From Pseudoxanthomonas dokdonensis (GTDB lineage Bacteria > Pseudomonadota > Gammaproteobacteria > Xanthomonadales > Xanthomonadaceae): DNA of 64,000 nucleotides. Each line of letters begins with the position of its first letter. The first letter of the stretch is position 1. The stretch is from positions 62,001 through 126,000 of the forward strand of contig NZ_LDJL01000001.1 of NCBI RefSeq assembly GCF_001431405.1. The letters are read 5' to 3'. Of this stretch, positions 34,109 through 43,210 are shown one piece after another. Made by a program: the position numbers and the translations under genes. The notes beneath the pieces were generated by a model that saw only the letters and a program-made list of their open reading frames with translations, did not search any database and was not told the DNA's origin.

Positions 34109-37096
34109 TCAGAACTTCAGCGACACCACCAGCTGCGCATAGCGTGGCGCCTGGAACGAAGTACCGACGTTGAAGAACTCGTTCAAATCCGGCTGGCTGG
34201 CATCGTCCGGGTCCATGCCGATGCTGGTCTGCAGATCCTGATCGACGCGGATCTTCTTCTGCTGGTTGAGCAGGTTGTAGACCGCGAACTTGACGCTGAG
34301 ATCGGTATCGCCGAACGAATGCAGCCAGGTCACGCTGGTGCCGACGTTGTAGGTCCATGGCAGGCGACCATAACCACCGCGCTCGGACAGCTCGTAGACG
34401 CGCTCGGAGATGTCGCCCGAATCGCAGCCCTGCACGCAGATGTAGTAGCTGTGATAGCTCTGCGCGTCGTAGGGGTTGCCGACGCCAAAGCCGGTGATCG
34501 GGCCACCGGATTGCGCGTCCAGCGTCGCCGCGACCTGCCAGCTGTCGGTGATCGCGTAGGTGCCACGCAGTTTCAGCTGGTGCTCGCGATCATTGGCCAG
34601 CGGCCCATAACCGTTGAGATTCACCCACGGATCATCAAAGTTCTCGGTACGGCCGGTATCACCGAAGTTGGTGTCCGAGTTGACCGGGCCTTCCGCGTTG
34701 CCCTCGCTCTTGGACCAGGTATAGGACGCATTGAAGGCCCACTTCTGATCCCAGGCGCGATCCAGTTGCAACTCAACGGCTTTGTAGGTGCGCTTGGGCT
34801 TCTCCCAGCCGCGCTGGCCGAGATAGTTGCCATCTTCGTCGTACAACGCCCAGCCTTCCTTCGACGTATCAACGTTGACCCAACCCATGGTGCCATCGCA
34901 ATCGGTATCGCCCCACACGGTGACCTGTTCGCCCGGATTGGCCATCACCCAGCCGACATAACCGGCTTCGCCGCACTTTCCGGTGGCGCTGATTTCCATG
35001 TCATCGATGGCGTTGTTGAGACGGCGGTAGATACCGCGCACGCCCCATGACCAGACTTCATTGAGCATGCTCTGGAAGCCGAGGATGGCCTCGTCCTGAT
35101 AGACCGGATCCATATCGCGATCAACTTCCGAACGCAGATCGCCGACCGTGCCATCACCCTGCGACACATCGACGGTGCCTACCTGCGGCCCCAGGCGCGG
35201 GAACAGGTACTGGTTGCCGTTGAGCTCACGCACTTCCCAGCCGTCGAAGGCGTAATAGGTACGCTCGTCGAGCAGACCACCGGCTTGCTTGATGTTGATG
35301 ACGTTGGCCACCGGCAGGAAGTAGCGGCCGACATTACCAAACAGTTTGGTGCTGCCATCCCCGCGCATGTCCCAGGCGAAGCCGAAGCGCGGTGCCCACA
35401 TGTCGTCCATTTTGATATAGCTGTTGCCGGCCGCGTCCTTGTTGTCGAAGGACTCGTTGCGAATGCCCAGGTTCAGCACCAGATTGTCGGTGACCGACCA
35501 GTTGTCTTCCAGGTAATAGGCGGCGTTGGTGCTTTCGAAATTACCGGAGATTTCGTTGCGGCGGGCACGTACATAGCCGCTGTAGCCAGCCGGCACCGTG
35601 CCCCCCGGTGGGTTCGGGATGGAGGAGCCCAGGTAAACGTTGTAGTACAGGGCGCCCGGACCTGCGTAGTACTGGTTGTGTTCGGACGTATTGACTTCGT
35701 GGTCGTAGCCGAAGCGCAGCAGGTGATCACCCAGGCTCCATTCGAAATCGGCACGCCCCTGTTCACGCAGATCATTGCGGTCGAACACGGTGGAGTTGGT
35801 GCTGCAACCCAGGCGATAGCCTGCCGGCGTTGGCACGCCGTTGGCGGCGACAACACGATTGCATTCCAGGTCCAGCTGCGAGCGATTGAACGAATTACGC
35901 TCGTTCTCACCGTACATCAGCTTCATCGACAGATTGCTGGTGAAGTTCGAGGTCCAGCTCAGCGCCCAGTTGTCGCCACCGGTATCGCTGTAGATCTCGT
36001 TACTGAAAGCGCCGGTGCGGGAGGTCTCGTAGTCGTAGGAGTATTCGCGCCCGACTGCGGAATTCTTGTCCGAAAACGCCATCAGGCTGAGGATGTTGTT
36101 GTCGGTGACGTACCAGTCCAGGGTGCCACCCCAGAAACCGTCGTCGGATTCGGTACGGGTGATCGAGGCGCCTTCGTCGTCGGTGTTGGTCGGTGAGTAA
36201 TCACGCGTTTCGTACAAGGCGAAGAAGAACAGACGGTCCTTGATCAAGGGACCGGAGGCCCAGACGTCGAGCTTGTTGGTCTGGTAGTTGTCGCGGCTGG
36301 TGGTCAGATAGCGCTCGCCGTCGAAATAGTGGTCATCACCATTGGCCTGCCAGCCACGCGGCTCCAACGTCAGCTCGGCACCGGCCTTGAATTCATTGCC
36401 ACCGGACTTGGCGATGGCGTTGACCACGCCGCCGGTGGTGCGGCCAAACTCCACCGAGTAACCGCCGGTCTTGACCTGGAATTCCTGGTAGAAGGCGAAC
36501 GGTGCCTGCGAAAAGCCGTTGCGGTTGTAGAAGTCGGTAACGTTGAGGCCGTTGATATAGAACGCGTTCTCGGCCACTGACGAGCCGCTGAAAGACAGGC
36601 CGCCGAATGCCGAATTGCCCTTGGTCACGCCTGGCGCCAGCAACGCCACCGAAGCCAGGTCACGATCCACCGGCAACCGCGCCAGTTCTTCAGTGCTGAT
36701 GTTCAGTGAGGTTTCGGTCGAGGTCACATCGACCAGGTTGGATACCGTGGTGCCGACCACCTGCACCGCCGCCATGGTGGTGGCGTCGCCCGCGGCGAGG
36801 TTGACGGTGGTGGCGCTGCCGACGGCGACCGTCACAGGGATCGGGTTGCCGCCCTGCGCCTGCACCGTGTAGCTGCCCACCGGCAATTGCGCCAAACGAT
36901 AGTTACCATCCGCGCCGACGGTGACCTGACGGGTCAGTCCGGTCTGGGTATTGTTGATGGTGATGACTTCGCCCGGATTGGCGCGTCCGACCACCGAGCC
37001 GGTGACGCTCTGTGCCATTGCCATCGGCGCCATTGACGCGATGCACGCGCCCAGCGCGACACCAAGCGCTGCTTTCCGAAAATGCTTGCCGTTCAT
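34109..37096 (-). CDS. Oar-like TonB-dependent receptor with N-terminal carboxypeptidase-regulatory domain
   Basis: Large outer-membrane receptor, 995 residues. After the signal peptide (ending MAPMAMAQS) comes a CarboxypepD_reg-like domain (SVVGRANPGEVITINN to about residue 85), then a plug domain starting VQVVGTTVSNLVDVTSTET and containing FYINGLNVTDFYNRNGFS and YSVEFGRTTGGVVNAIAKSG, and a large barrel ending APRYAQLVVSLKF with terminal Phe. This is the Oar/adhesion-protein type common in Xanthomonads. The start at 37096 is supported by AGGAGA 8 nt upstream; the in-frame ATG at 37114 overlaps it. Flanked by murein-peptide enzymes on the same strand, it is a candidate importer of muropeptides or stem peptides (inference). 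Confidence 0.92.
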   Translation of the reverse strand: MNGKHFRKAALGVALGACIASMAPMAMAQSVTGSVVGRANPGEVITINNTQTGLTRQVTVGADGNYRLAQLPVGSYTVQAQGGNPIPVTVAVGSATTVNLAAGDATTMAAVQVVGTTVSNLVDVTSTETSLNISTEELARLPVDRDLASVALLAPGVTKGNSAFGGLSFSGSSVAENAFYINGLNVTDFYNRNGFSQAPFAFYQEFQVKTGGYSVEFGRTTGGVVNAIAKSGGNEFKAGAELTLEPRGWQANGDDHYFDGERYLTTSRDNYQTNKLDVWASGPLIKDRLFFFALYETRDYSPTNTDDEGASITRTESDDGFWGGTLDWYVTDNNILSLMAFSDKNSAVGREYSYDYETSRTGAFSNEIYSDTGGDNWALSWTSNFTSNLSMKLMYGENERNSFNRSQLDLECNRVVAANGVPTPAGYRLGCSTNSTVFDRNDLREQGRADFEWSLGDHLLRFGYDHEVNTSEHNQYYAGPGALYYNVYLGSSIPNPPGGTVPAGYSGYVRARRNEISGNFESTNAAYYLEDNWSVTDNLVLNLGIRNESFDNKDAAGNSYIKMDDMWAPRFGFAWDMRGDGSTKLFGNVGRYFLPVANVINIKQAGGLLDERTYYAFDGWEVRELNGNQYLFPRLGPQVGTVDVSQGDGTVGDLRSEVDRDMDPVYQDEAILGFQSMLNEVWSWGVRGIYRRLNNAIDDMEISATGKCGEAGYVGWVMANPGEQVTVWGDTDCDGTMGWVNVDTSKEGWALYDEDGNYLGQRGWEKPKRTYKAVELQLDRAWDQKWAFNASYTWSKSEGNAEGPVNSDTNFGDTGRTENFDDPWVNLNGYGPLANDREHQLKLRGTYAITDSWQVAATLDAQSGGPITGFGVGNPYDAQSYHSYYICVQGCDSGDISERVYELSERGGYGRLPWTYNVGTSVTWLHSFGDTDLSVKFAVYNLLNQQKKIRVDQDLQTSIGMDPDDASQPDLNEFFNVGTSFQAPRYAQLVVSLKF

Positions 37097-37165
37097 CCCC
37101 GCTCTCTCCTGCAAAGGTTGTTGAGTTGTCCCGCCCGCTTGAACGCGCCCTGTCGAGCGCGGCCG

Positions 37166-38650
37166 TTATTCGCTGCTGCTCTTGACCGGCAGCATCTTCC
37201 ACTTGAAGTCGTAGTCCCACTGATCGAAGTACAGGTTGCCACCGCGCCATTCGGCCTCGCCGCGCTGCGAGTCCACGGTCTCGGAGCGGAAATGCTGCTT
37301 GGCCGGCACCAGCTCACGCGAAAAATCATCGTTGAAGGTGATCCGGTAGGCGTCCAGTCCGCCCAGGTAGAACCAGCGAAGTTTCGGATTGTCCGAATCC
37401 AGCTGGCCGGTGGTCACGTCCATCGGCACCCATCCGTACGGCGCCAGGTAGACCCAGCCCCAGTCATGCATGTTGTCGTAGCCGACCGATTCGTCAGAGT
37501 AGGTCCAGCCGGATTGCCAGCGCGTCGGAATGCCGTTGTAGCGCAGCAGGGTCATCAGCAGCAGCGTCTGCTGGCCGCAATCGGCGTGCCCGGCATGCAG
37601 GGCGTAATCGCTGATGTTGCTGATCGTCGAGTATTCGCGTGCACCGGCCCACGGTGTCTTGTCGACCGCGGCGAACAGCTTCTGGACGATGCGGTAGGGA
37701 TTGGTTTCGGCGCCGACGACCTTCAGTGAGTAGGCCTTGATTGCATCGGTGAACACGATATGCGGCGGCCGCTCCTGCACGTAGGGCGTCAGCTCGTCGG
37801 TCAGCGGTGCGGCGACCACCTTTTCTGGATCGATATCGAAGTAACGGGCATGGATGGTCAGCTCGTAGGTCACCGAGAACTCGGTCGGCTGCCCGGCCTG
37901 CGCTTTCTTTTCCAGATAGGCGGTGCGTTGCAGCGTGGTCTCGGGGGCGATGCGGGCATTGTCCGGCTGGCTGGCAACCAGTTGGATGTCTTCCTGCTGG
38001 CCGGGGATGGCGCGGGGATATGGAATCCAGGCACGGATGGTTTCGCCCGCGGGGACGGCGTCAGCGTCGACGGTCAACGACTGGGTCACCTGCAGGCGCC
38101 GTGGCGCTACGCTGGTGGCGCCGGTCTGCAATGCCTGTTGCAGCGCTTCGGAATGATGCGGATGCAGGTGTTCGAACGGTCCGTCGCTATTGGGCTTGAC
38201 CGGCGGCGCGCGGCGCGCGGCGGCTTCGGGGTTGACCCGGTAGAGATTGGAGGCCGAGCGGTTGAAGTAGAAACGCGAGCCGTCGATATCCAGATGCTCG
38301 ATCGTGCCGGCGGCATCCCAGCGATCGAATTCGGCATCGCTCAAATCCGGAATCTGCTGGCGGATGCGGGCCATCACCTGGTTGCGGTCGAGGGCAAAGT
38401 CGATACGCATCCGGCGCATCCGTTCGCGTTGGAATTGCAATGCCTGTCTCGTGCTGGCCGACAGATCGTCTTGCTGCAGGGCAGCGTCGATGCGCGCGCT
38501 CGCCTGCTGGAAGTGTCCATCATCAATGGCCGCAATAACCGCCGGCAGCGGCGCGGCCTGGCTGGATGCAGCCGGGTCCTGCGCCTGCACCGCCGCGCAC
38601 AGCAACAGCAGCGCGCAACCGATGGTCAGCCGTCCGCGGCGCCATTGCAT
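37166..38650 (-). CDS. Transglutaminase-superfamily protein, exported
   Basis: Predicted periplasmic papain-fold protein, 494 residues, with signal peptide CALLLLCAAVQAQ. The catalytic triad of the transglutaminase core is visible: C358 in HADCGQQTLLLMTLLR, H395 in NMHDWGWVYL and D411 in VPMDVTTGQ. The core is preceded by a helical region (residues 40-110) and a beta domain with RAWIPYPRAIPGQQEDIQL. Bacterial members mostly act as cysteine peptidases rather than cross-linkers. The start at 38650 places the signal peptide correctly; the ATG at 38701 would add a charged leader. It is the first gene of the leftward arm, 69 nt ahead of the TonB receptor, with a TTGACG-17-TACATC promoter upstream. 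The substrate is unknown; murein peptides are plausible from context. Confidence 0.88.
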   Translation of the reverse strand: MQWRRGRLTIGCALLLLCAAVQAQDPAASSQAAPLPAVIAAIDDGHFQQASARIDAALQQDDLSASTRQALQFQRERMRRMRIDFALDRNQVMARIRQQIPDLSDAEFDRWDAAGTIEHLDIDGSRFYFNRSASNLYRVNPEAAARRAPPVKPNSDGPFEHLHPHHSEALQQALQTGATSVAPRRLQVTQSLTVDADAVPAGETIRAWIPYPRAIPGQQEDIQLVASQPDNARIAPETTLQRTAYLEKKAQAGQPTEFSVTYELTIHARYFDIDPEKVVAAPLTDELTPYVQERPPHIVFTDAIKAYSLKVVGAETNPYRIVQKLFAAVDKTPWAGAREYSTISNISDYALHAGHADCGQQTLLLMTLLRYNGIPTRWQSGWTYSDESVGYDNMHDWGWVYLAPYGWVPMDVTTGQLDSDNPKLRWFYLGGLDAYRITFNDDFSRELVPAKQHFRSETVDSQRGEAEWRGGNLYFDQWDYDFKWKMLPVKSSSE

Positions 38651-38735
38651 GGCGGCCACTGGCCGTGCTCCGATTGCATTCCGGTTATCCCCGCGCTCCA
38701 CCCGTCCACACCCCCATGCCGACCCTGGTCACATT

Positions 38736-38802
38736 GATGTAGCACGGTCGCGATAGCGCGTCAATAATTTATTCTTGCCAAACCAGATAAAAGAAGTAAA
38801 TA
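38736..38802. promoter_or_regulatory. Divergent promoter/operator region of the murein-peptide locus
   Basis: Leftward promoter: TTGACG (complement at 38759-38764), 17-bp spacer, TACATC (complement at 38736-38741). Rightward candidate: TTGCCA (38775-38780) with a possible TAAATA at 38797-38802 (16-bp spacer). Between the two -35 boxes, and overlapping both, lies the 16-bp imperfect palindrome CAATAATTTATTCTTG (38762-38777; arms CAAnAAT and ATTnTTG). It is a good candidate operator for the RpiR-type regulator at 41512. Confidence 0.6.
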
Positions 38803-38960
38803 TTCCAACAGCAGCGGCCGGCTCCAGCCTGCCGCCGGGGGCGTGCCAGCGCAACGGGACCTGGGAACCAACGTCCAGCTCGCCGGCACCAACGTTCGCA
38901 GGCCTGGCCTGCCTGCCGTCGCCGTGGCGACGATGTCCTTCCACACCGACAGGAGGTTGC

Positions 38961-40361
38961 ATGCGTCCGCGCTCCGTTTCCCTATCACTGTTGGCCGTGC
39001 TGCTGCTGGCGACTGGCAGTCTGCAGGCACGGCAAACCCCGCCCGCTGCCGACGCCACCAGCGTGGTCGGCGTACGCCAGCTGCAACTGACCCCGCAGTA
39101 CTGGATAGATCGCCTGCCGCAGGCGCAACAGCAGGTGCTCTCGGCCGACGCGATTGCCGAGCAGAATGGCCGGCTGGCACGCATGGATGGCTCGGTCCAC
39201 GATCTCGAAGGCCTGCCGGCGCACTTCAGCCAGGCCGATGTGCACGACTGGATCGACAGGATTTCCAAGCCGCCCAAGCGCGAGCTGTTCGACGAACACG
39301 GCCAGCCACTGGCCAGGTCGCAACTGGATGCAATCCTGGCCAACGCCGCGCTGGATGCCATTCCTGCACAGACCGACGCTATCTATGGCCTGGTGGTCAA
39401 GCGTGCCGATCTGCGTGCCTTCCCCACTGCGCAACGGGTATTCAGTTCGCCGGATGGCACCGACATCGACCGCTTCCAGGAAAGCGCATTGTTCCCCGGC
39501 ACGCCGGTGGTGGTGCTGCACGAAAGCCGTGACCGGCAATGGTCGTTCGTCATCAGTCCGCTGTACGCGGCATGGATGCGCAGCGAGTACATCGCCCGTG
39601 GCGAGCGTGAGCAGGTGCTCGCCTATCCCCGCCAATCGCCGGCTGTGGTGGTGACCGGTGCGACCGTACATACGGTGCATACGCCGGAGCAACCGGGCGT
39701 GTCCGAACTGCAACTGGACATGGGCGTGCGGGTGCCGCTGATCGACGACTGGCCGGCCGAGAATCCGGTCAATGGCCAGCTGGCCTACACCTCGTACGTG
39801 ATCAGGCTGCCCATCCGCGACGCCGACGGCCGCCTGCAGCTGGTGCCGGCCTTGCTGCCGCGTACCGCCGACGTGTCCACCCACTACCTGCCGCTGACCC
39901 AGGCCAACCTGATCAGCCAGGGCTTCAAGTTCCTCGGCGAACGCTATGGCTGGGGACATTCGTACAACACCCGCGACTGCAGTGGTTTTGTCTCCGAGGT
40001 CTATCGCAGCTTCGGGGTGACACTGCCGCGCAATACCAGTGATCAAGGCGTCAGCCCGGCGCTCAACCGTATTGCGTTCGATGAGAACACCAGCCATGCG
40101 CAACGGATGCAGGCCATTGCCGACTTGCAGGTGGGCGATCTGATTTACATCCCCGGCCATGTGATGATGGTGATCGGCAAGGAAAACGGCATGACCTATC
40201 TCATCCATGACACCACCGGCATCAGTTTCCGCGACAACGACGGCAACGTCGTCCGCCGTCCGCTGAACGCGGTGTCGGTAACCCCACTGGAGCCGCTGCT
40301 CTACAACAGCAAGGACTCCTTCATCGACCACATCTACAGCATCCAGCGAATCCGTCGTTAA
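38961..40361 (+). CDS. SH3-domain NlpC/P60 peptidase (YkfC-like gamma-D-Glu-DAP endopeptidase)
   Basis: Exported cysteine peptidase, 466 residues, predicted to cut between D-Glu and diaminopimelate in stem peptides. Signal peptide LSLLAVLLLATGSLQA; N-terminal stabilising region (about 45-135); bacterial SH3-like domains (about 140-225 and 230-300); NlpC/P60 domain from about 315 with C340 in NTRDCSGFVSEVY, H400 in IPGHVMMVIG and H416 in LIHDTTG. The N_NLPC_P60-SH3-SH3-NlpC order is that of YkfC-type enzymes, which need a free N-terminal L-Ala. AGGAGGT lies just before the ATG at 38961. The next gene, 8 nt away, is the L-Ala-D/L-Glu epimerase, the same pair as Bacillus ykfC/ykfB. Confidence 0.92.
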   Translation: MRPRSVSLSLLAVLLLATGSLQARQTPPAADATSVVGVRQLQLTPQYWIDRLPQAQQQVLSADAIAEQNGRLARMDGSVHDLEGLPAHFSQADVHDWIDRISKPPKRELFDEHGQPLARSQLDAILANAALDAIPAQTDAIYGLVVKRADLRAFPTAQRVFSSPDGTDIDRFQESALFPGTPVVVLHESRDRQWSFVISPLYAAWMRSEYIARGEREQVLAYPRQSPAVVVTGATVHTVHTPEQPGVSELQLDMGVRVPLIDDWPAENPVNGQLAYTSYVIRLPIRDADGRLQLVPALLPRTADVSTHYLPLTQANLISQGFKFLGERYGWGHSYNTRDCSGFVSEVYRSFGVTLPRNTSDQGVSPALNRIAFDENTSHAQRMQAIADLQVGDLIYIPGHVMMVIGKENGMTYLIHDTTGISFRDNDGNVVRRPLNAVSVTPLEPLLYNSKDSFIDHIYSIQRIRR

Positions 40362-40369
40362 AGGCCCGC

Positions 40370-41473
40370 ATGAAGATCACAGACATAAAGTTGGGCATGT
40401 TGCGCGTGCCGCTGAAAACGCCGTTCAAGACCGCTTTGCGCACGGTCGACATGGTCGAGGACATCGTGGTCATCGTGCATACCGACAGTGGCCATGTCGG
40501 CTATGGCGAGGCCCCCGCCACCGCGGTCATCACCGGTGACACCCATGGCTCGATCATCGAGGCCATCACCCGCATCATCGGCCCGCGCCTGATCGGCCAG
40601 GACGTGGCCAACCTCAACCACATCACCCAGTTGATCCAATCGTCGATGGAGCGCAACTACAGCGCCAAGGCAGCGCTGGAGATTGCCGTCTACGATTTGT
40701 TCGGCCAGCTCTACCAGGCACCGCTGTACAAGATCCTGGGCGGCGGCGACCCGGTCATCACCACCGACATCACCATTAGCGTGGATTACATCGACAAGAT
40801 GGTGGCCGACTCGATCAGCGCGGTGGATCGCGGTTTCGAGTCGCTGAAGATCAAGGTCGGCAAGGACATCGGCCTGGATATCGAGCGGGTCAAGGCAATC
40901 TATTCCGCGGTCGAGGGCCGTGCCCTACTGCGGCTGGATGCCAACCAGGGCTGGACCGCCAAGCAGGCGGTGTTCGCGATGCGCAACCTGGAAGAGTCCG
41001 GAGTGGTGCTGGAACTGCTGGAGCAGCCGGTCAAGGCACGCGACATCGACGGGCTCAAATATGTGACCGATCGCGTGCATACGCCGGTAATGGCCGATGA
41101 AAGCGTATTCGGGCCGACCGAGGTGATCGACCTGATCAAGATGCGCGCGGCCGATATCATCAACATCAAGCTGATGAAGACCGGTGGCATCTCCAATGCC
41201 ATCCGCATCGCCGACATTGCCGCGCTGTATGGCGTTGAATGCATGATTGGCTGCATGATCGAAACCAGCATCAGCGTCGCCGCGGCCGTGCACGTGGCGG
41301 TGGCCAAGTCCAGCGTCATCACCAAGGTCGATCTGGACGGGCCGTCGCTGTGCCAGTTCAATCCGGTCGATGGTGGGGTTATCTTCAACGAATCGGAGAT
41401 TTCCATCACCGATGCGCCGGGGCTTGGCATCCGCGATATCCGCGGGCTGGAACTGCTGCCAGCCCAGGCCTGA
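40370..41473 (+). CDS. L-Ala-D/L-Glu epimerase (dipeptide epimerase, enolase superfamily)
   Basis: Cytosolic enzyme converting L-Ala-D-Glu from murein to L-Ala-L-Glu for further catabolism, 367 residues. The muconate-lactonizing-enzyme-type barrel has catalytic lysines K160/K162 (SLKIKVGKD) and K267 (NIKLMKTGG), and the metal ligands D190 (LRLDANQGW), E218 (LLEQP) and D243 (MADESVFG). These positions agree within one residue with those of Bacillus subtilis YkfB (K160, K162, D191, E219, D244, K268), which strongly supports the dipeptide-epimerase assignment over other enolase-superfamily reactions. Other X-X dipeptide specificities exist in this family, so the exact dipeptide is inferred from context. 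There is AAGG before the ATG and no signal peptide. Confidence 0.93.
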   Translation: MKITDIKLGMLRVPLKTPFKTALRTVDMVEDIVVIVHTDSGHVGYGEAPATAVITGDTHGSIIEAITRIIGPRLIGQDVANLNHITQLIQSSMERNYSAKAALEIAVYDLFGQLYQAPLYKILGGGDPVITTDITISVDYIDKMVADSISAVDRGFESLKIKVGKDIGLDIERVKAIYSAVEGRALLRLDANQGWTAKQAVFAMRNLEESGVVLELLEQPVKARDIDGLKYVTDRVHTPVMADESVFGPTEVIDLIKMRAADIINIKLMKTGGISNAIRIADIAALYGVECMIGCMIETSISVAAAVHVAVAKSSVITKVDLDGPSLCQFNPVDGGVIFNESEISITDAPGLGIRDIRGLELLPAQA

Positions 41474-41511
41474 ACACCGCCACCACCGTACAGGGACGCA
41501 AGCCAAACACG

Positions 41512-42360
41512 ATGCCGCCACTGGTCAAAATCCGATCCGAACGCGACCAGATGTCGGCGATCGAGCGCCGCATCGCCGACTTCATCCTCGACAATGCGCA
41601 TCTGCTGCGCGACTACTCCTCGCAGCAACTGGCCAGCGCGCTCGGCATCAGCCAGTCCAGCGTGGTCAAGTTCGCCCAGAAATGCGGCTTCAAGGGCTAC
41701 CCGGACCTGAAGTACTCGATCGGCGCGGCGGTTGCCCGCAATGGCGGCGGCGACGAAGAACAGCAGCCGGCCTCCGTCGAGGATGATGACGCGCTGCATG
41801 TCATCGAGACCCTGCGCCGGGCCAAGCTGGAATCGGAAGAAGAAACCGGCCTACTCAATCCCACTCCGGTGCTGGAGCATATTGCCGCAACGCTCGCCAC
41901 CGCTGAGCGGATATTCGTGTGCGGGCTGGGCGAGGACGGACTGGTGGCGCGCGAGTTCGCACTCAAGCTGTCGCTGCTCGGCCTGTTGACGGTGCAGCAT
42001 GCCGACCCGGTGTTGATGATGGCCAACCTGGCCACGGTGGGCCCACGCGATGTGTTGCTGTTGTTTTCCGAACATGGCGAGCTGCCGCAGTTATCGCAGA
42101 TCAGCCGGCTGTTCCAGGATGACGGCGGCCGTGTGGTGTCGGTCACCCGCCATACCGCCAATCCATTGCGCGCGCACGCGGATGCTTCGCTGGCGGTGTC
42201 GGCCCATCACGCCATGCCACACATCGAGCAGATGTTGTACCGTGCTTCGGTGCAGTATTTGCTGGATGTGGTATTCGCACTGCTTTGCCATGCCTATCCG
42301 GAGCGCCGAGGGCAGCTGGATATCAACCTGGAACGCATGCACCACATGATTCATTCCTGA
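41512..42360 (+). CDS. RpiR/MurR-family transcriptional regulator with altered SIS domain
   Basis: DNA-binding regulator, 282 residues. The N-terminal RpiR HTH spans about residues 1-80 (MSAIERRIADFILDN, SSQQLASALGISQSSVVKF, CGFKGYPDLKYSIG), followed by an acidic linker. The C-terminal SIS domain begins at IFVCGLGEDGLVAREFALKL. In typical members the phosphosugar-binding positions read GxGxS and SxSGxT; here they are GLGED and SEHGEL, so the phosphate-contacting Ser/Thr residues are largely lost. It sits inside the rightward operon, 38 nt after the epimerase, and most likely controls the divergent promoters at 38.75 kb. The effector may be a murein peptide or dipeptide instead of a sugar phosphate (inference). 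The start at 41512 has AGGGA upstream. Confidence 0.88.
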   Translation: MPPLVKIRSERDQMSAIERRIADFILDNAHLLRDYSSQQLASALGISQSSVVKFAQKCGFKGYPDLKYSIGAAVARNGGGDEEQQPASVEDDDALHVIETLRRAKLESEEETGLLNPTPVLEHIAATLATAERIFVCGLGEDGLVAREFALKLSLLGLLTVQHADPVLMMANLATVGPRDVLLLFSEHGELPQLSQISRLFQDDGGRVVSVTRHTANPLRAHADASLAVSAHHAMPHIEQMLYRASVQYLLDVVFALLCHAYPERRGQLDINLERMHHMIHS

Positions 42361-42385
42361 TCCGCCGCGCCGAGGACCCAAGCCG

Positions 42386-43210
42386 ATGCTGTTTTCCGTG
42401 TTTCGCCGCGTGTGCGCCCGTCGCCACGCCATATTGCTGGCCGGGATTCTGGGCAGCATGGGTCTGGCCGGTTGCAGCCATGCGCCGTCTGCCAGCTCCG
42501 ATACATCGGCTGCTGCCGCACTGCCGTGGGCCGATGCCGGGCAGCTGGTGCTGGTGCTGACCGCCGGTTGGGATGACAACCAGGGCCGGCTGCAGACGTT
42601 CGAACGGTCCGCCGATGGCTGGCGCGCTACCGCCGACAGCACCGCGATAACCATCGGCCGCAACGGCGCGGCCTGGGGCATCGGCCTGCATCCGCAACAG
42701 GCGGACGGCCCACGCAAGCAGGAAGGTGATGGGCGGGCGCCGGCGGGTGTGTTCGAACTGGGCCCCGCCTTCGGCTACGCATCGACCGTGGCCACCGCAC
42801 TCGATTACCAGCCGATGGCCGACAGCCATTATTGTGTGGACGTGGTCGGCTCGCCGCTGTACAACCAGATTGTCGACAGCCGCGTCACCGGAGCCGCCGC
42901 CGTGAAGGATTCCACCGAGCCGATGCGCCGTGACCTGCACGCCGACGGTGACCAGCGTTATCGCGAGGGCTTCGTGATCCGCCACAATCCGGACAATCTG
43001 GATGGCCAGGGCAGTTGCATCTTTGCCCACTTGTGGAAAGCACCGGGCGAGCCGACCGCCGGCTGCACGGCGATGCCGGCAGCGGTCATGGATCGGCTGC
43101 TGGGCTGGTTGCAGCCGCAGCGCAGGCCGGTGTTCGTCCTGTTGCCGCAGGCCGAGTACCAGCGTCTGCAAGCCGCCTGGAACCTGCCAACGATGACGGT
43201 GCAGCCATGA
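42386..43210 (+). CDS. L,D-transpeptidase (YkuD-like) family lipoprotein
   Basis: Envelope lipoprotein, 274 residues, with lipobox LAGC (Cys30). The catalytic domain belongs to the L,D-transpeptidase/YkuD superfamily in a divergent form: H215 in SCIFAHLWK and the nucleophile C227 in PTAGCTAM, the latter replacing the usual SHGCxR/N. Upstream elements include RAPAGVFELGPAFGYA and HYCVDVVGSPLYNQIVDS. Cross-linking, attachment of lipoproteins, or L,D-carboxypeptidase-like trimming are all possible. It belongs to the rightward operon (25 nt after the regulator), and its stop overlaps the start of the permease gene (ATGA). Confidence 0.82.
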   Translation: MLFSVFRRVCARRHAILLAGILGSMGLAGCSHAPSASSDTSAAAALPWADAGQLVLVLTAGWDDNQGRLQTFERSADGWRATADSTAITIGRNGAAWGIGLHPQQADGPRKQEGDGRAPAGVFELGPAFGYASTVATALDYQPMADSHYCVDVVGSPLYNQIVDSRVTGAAAVKDSTEPMRRDLHADGDQRYREGFVIRHNPDNLDGQGSCIFAHLWKAPGEPTAGCTAMPAAVMDRLLGWLQPQRRPVFVLLPQAEYQRLQAAWNLPTMTVQP

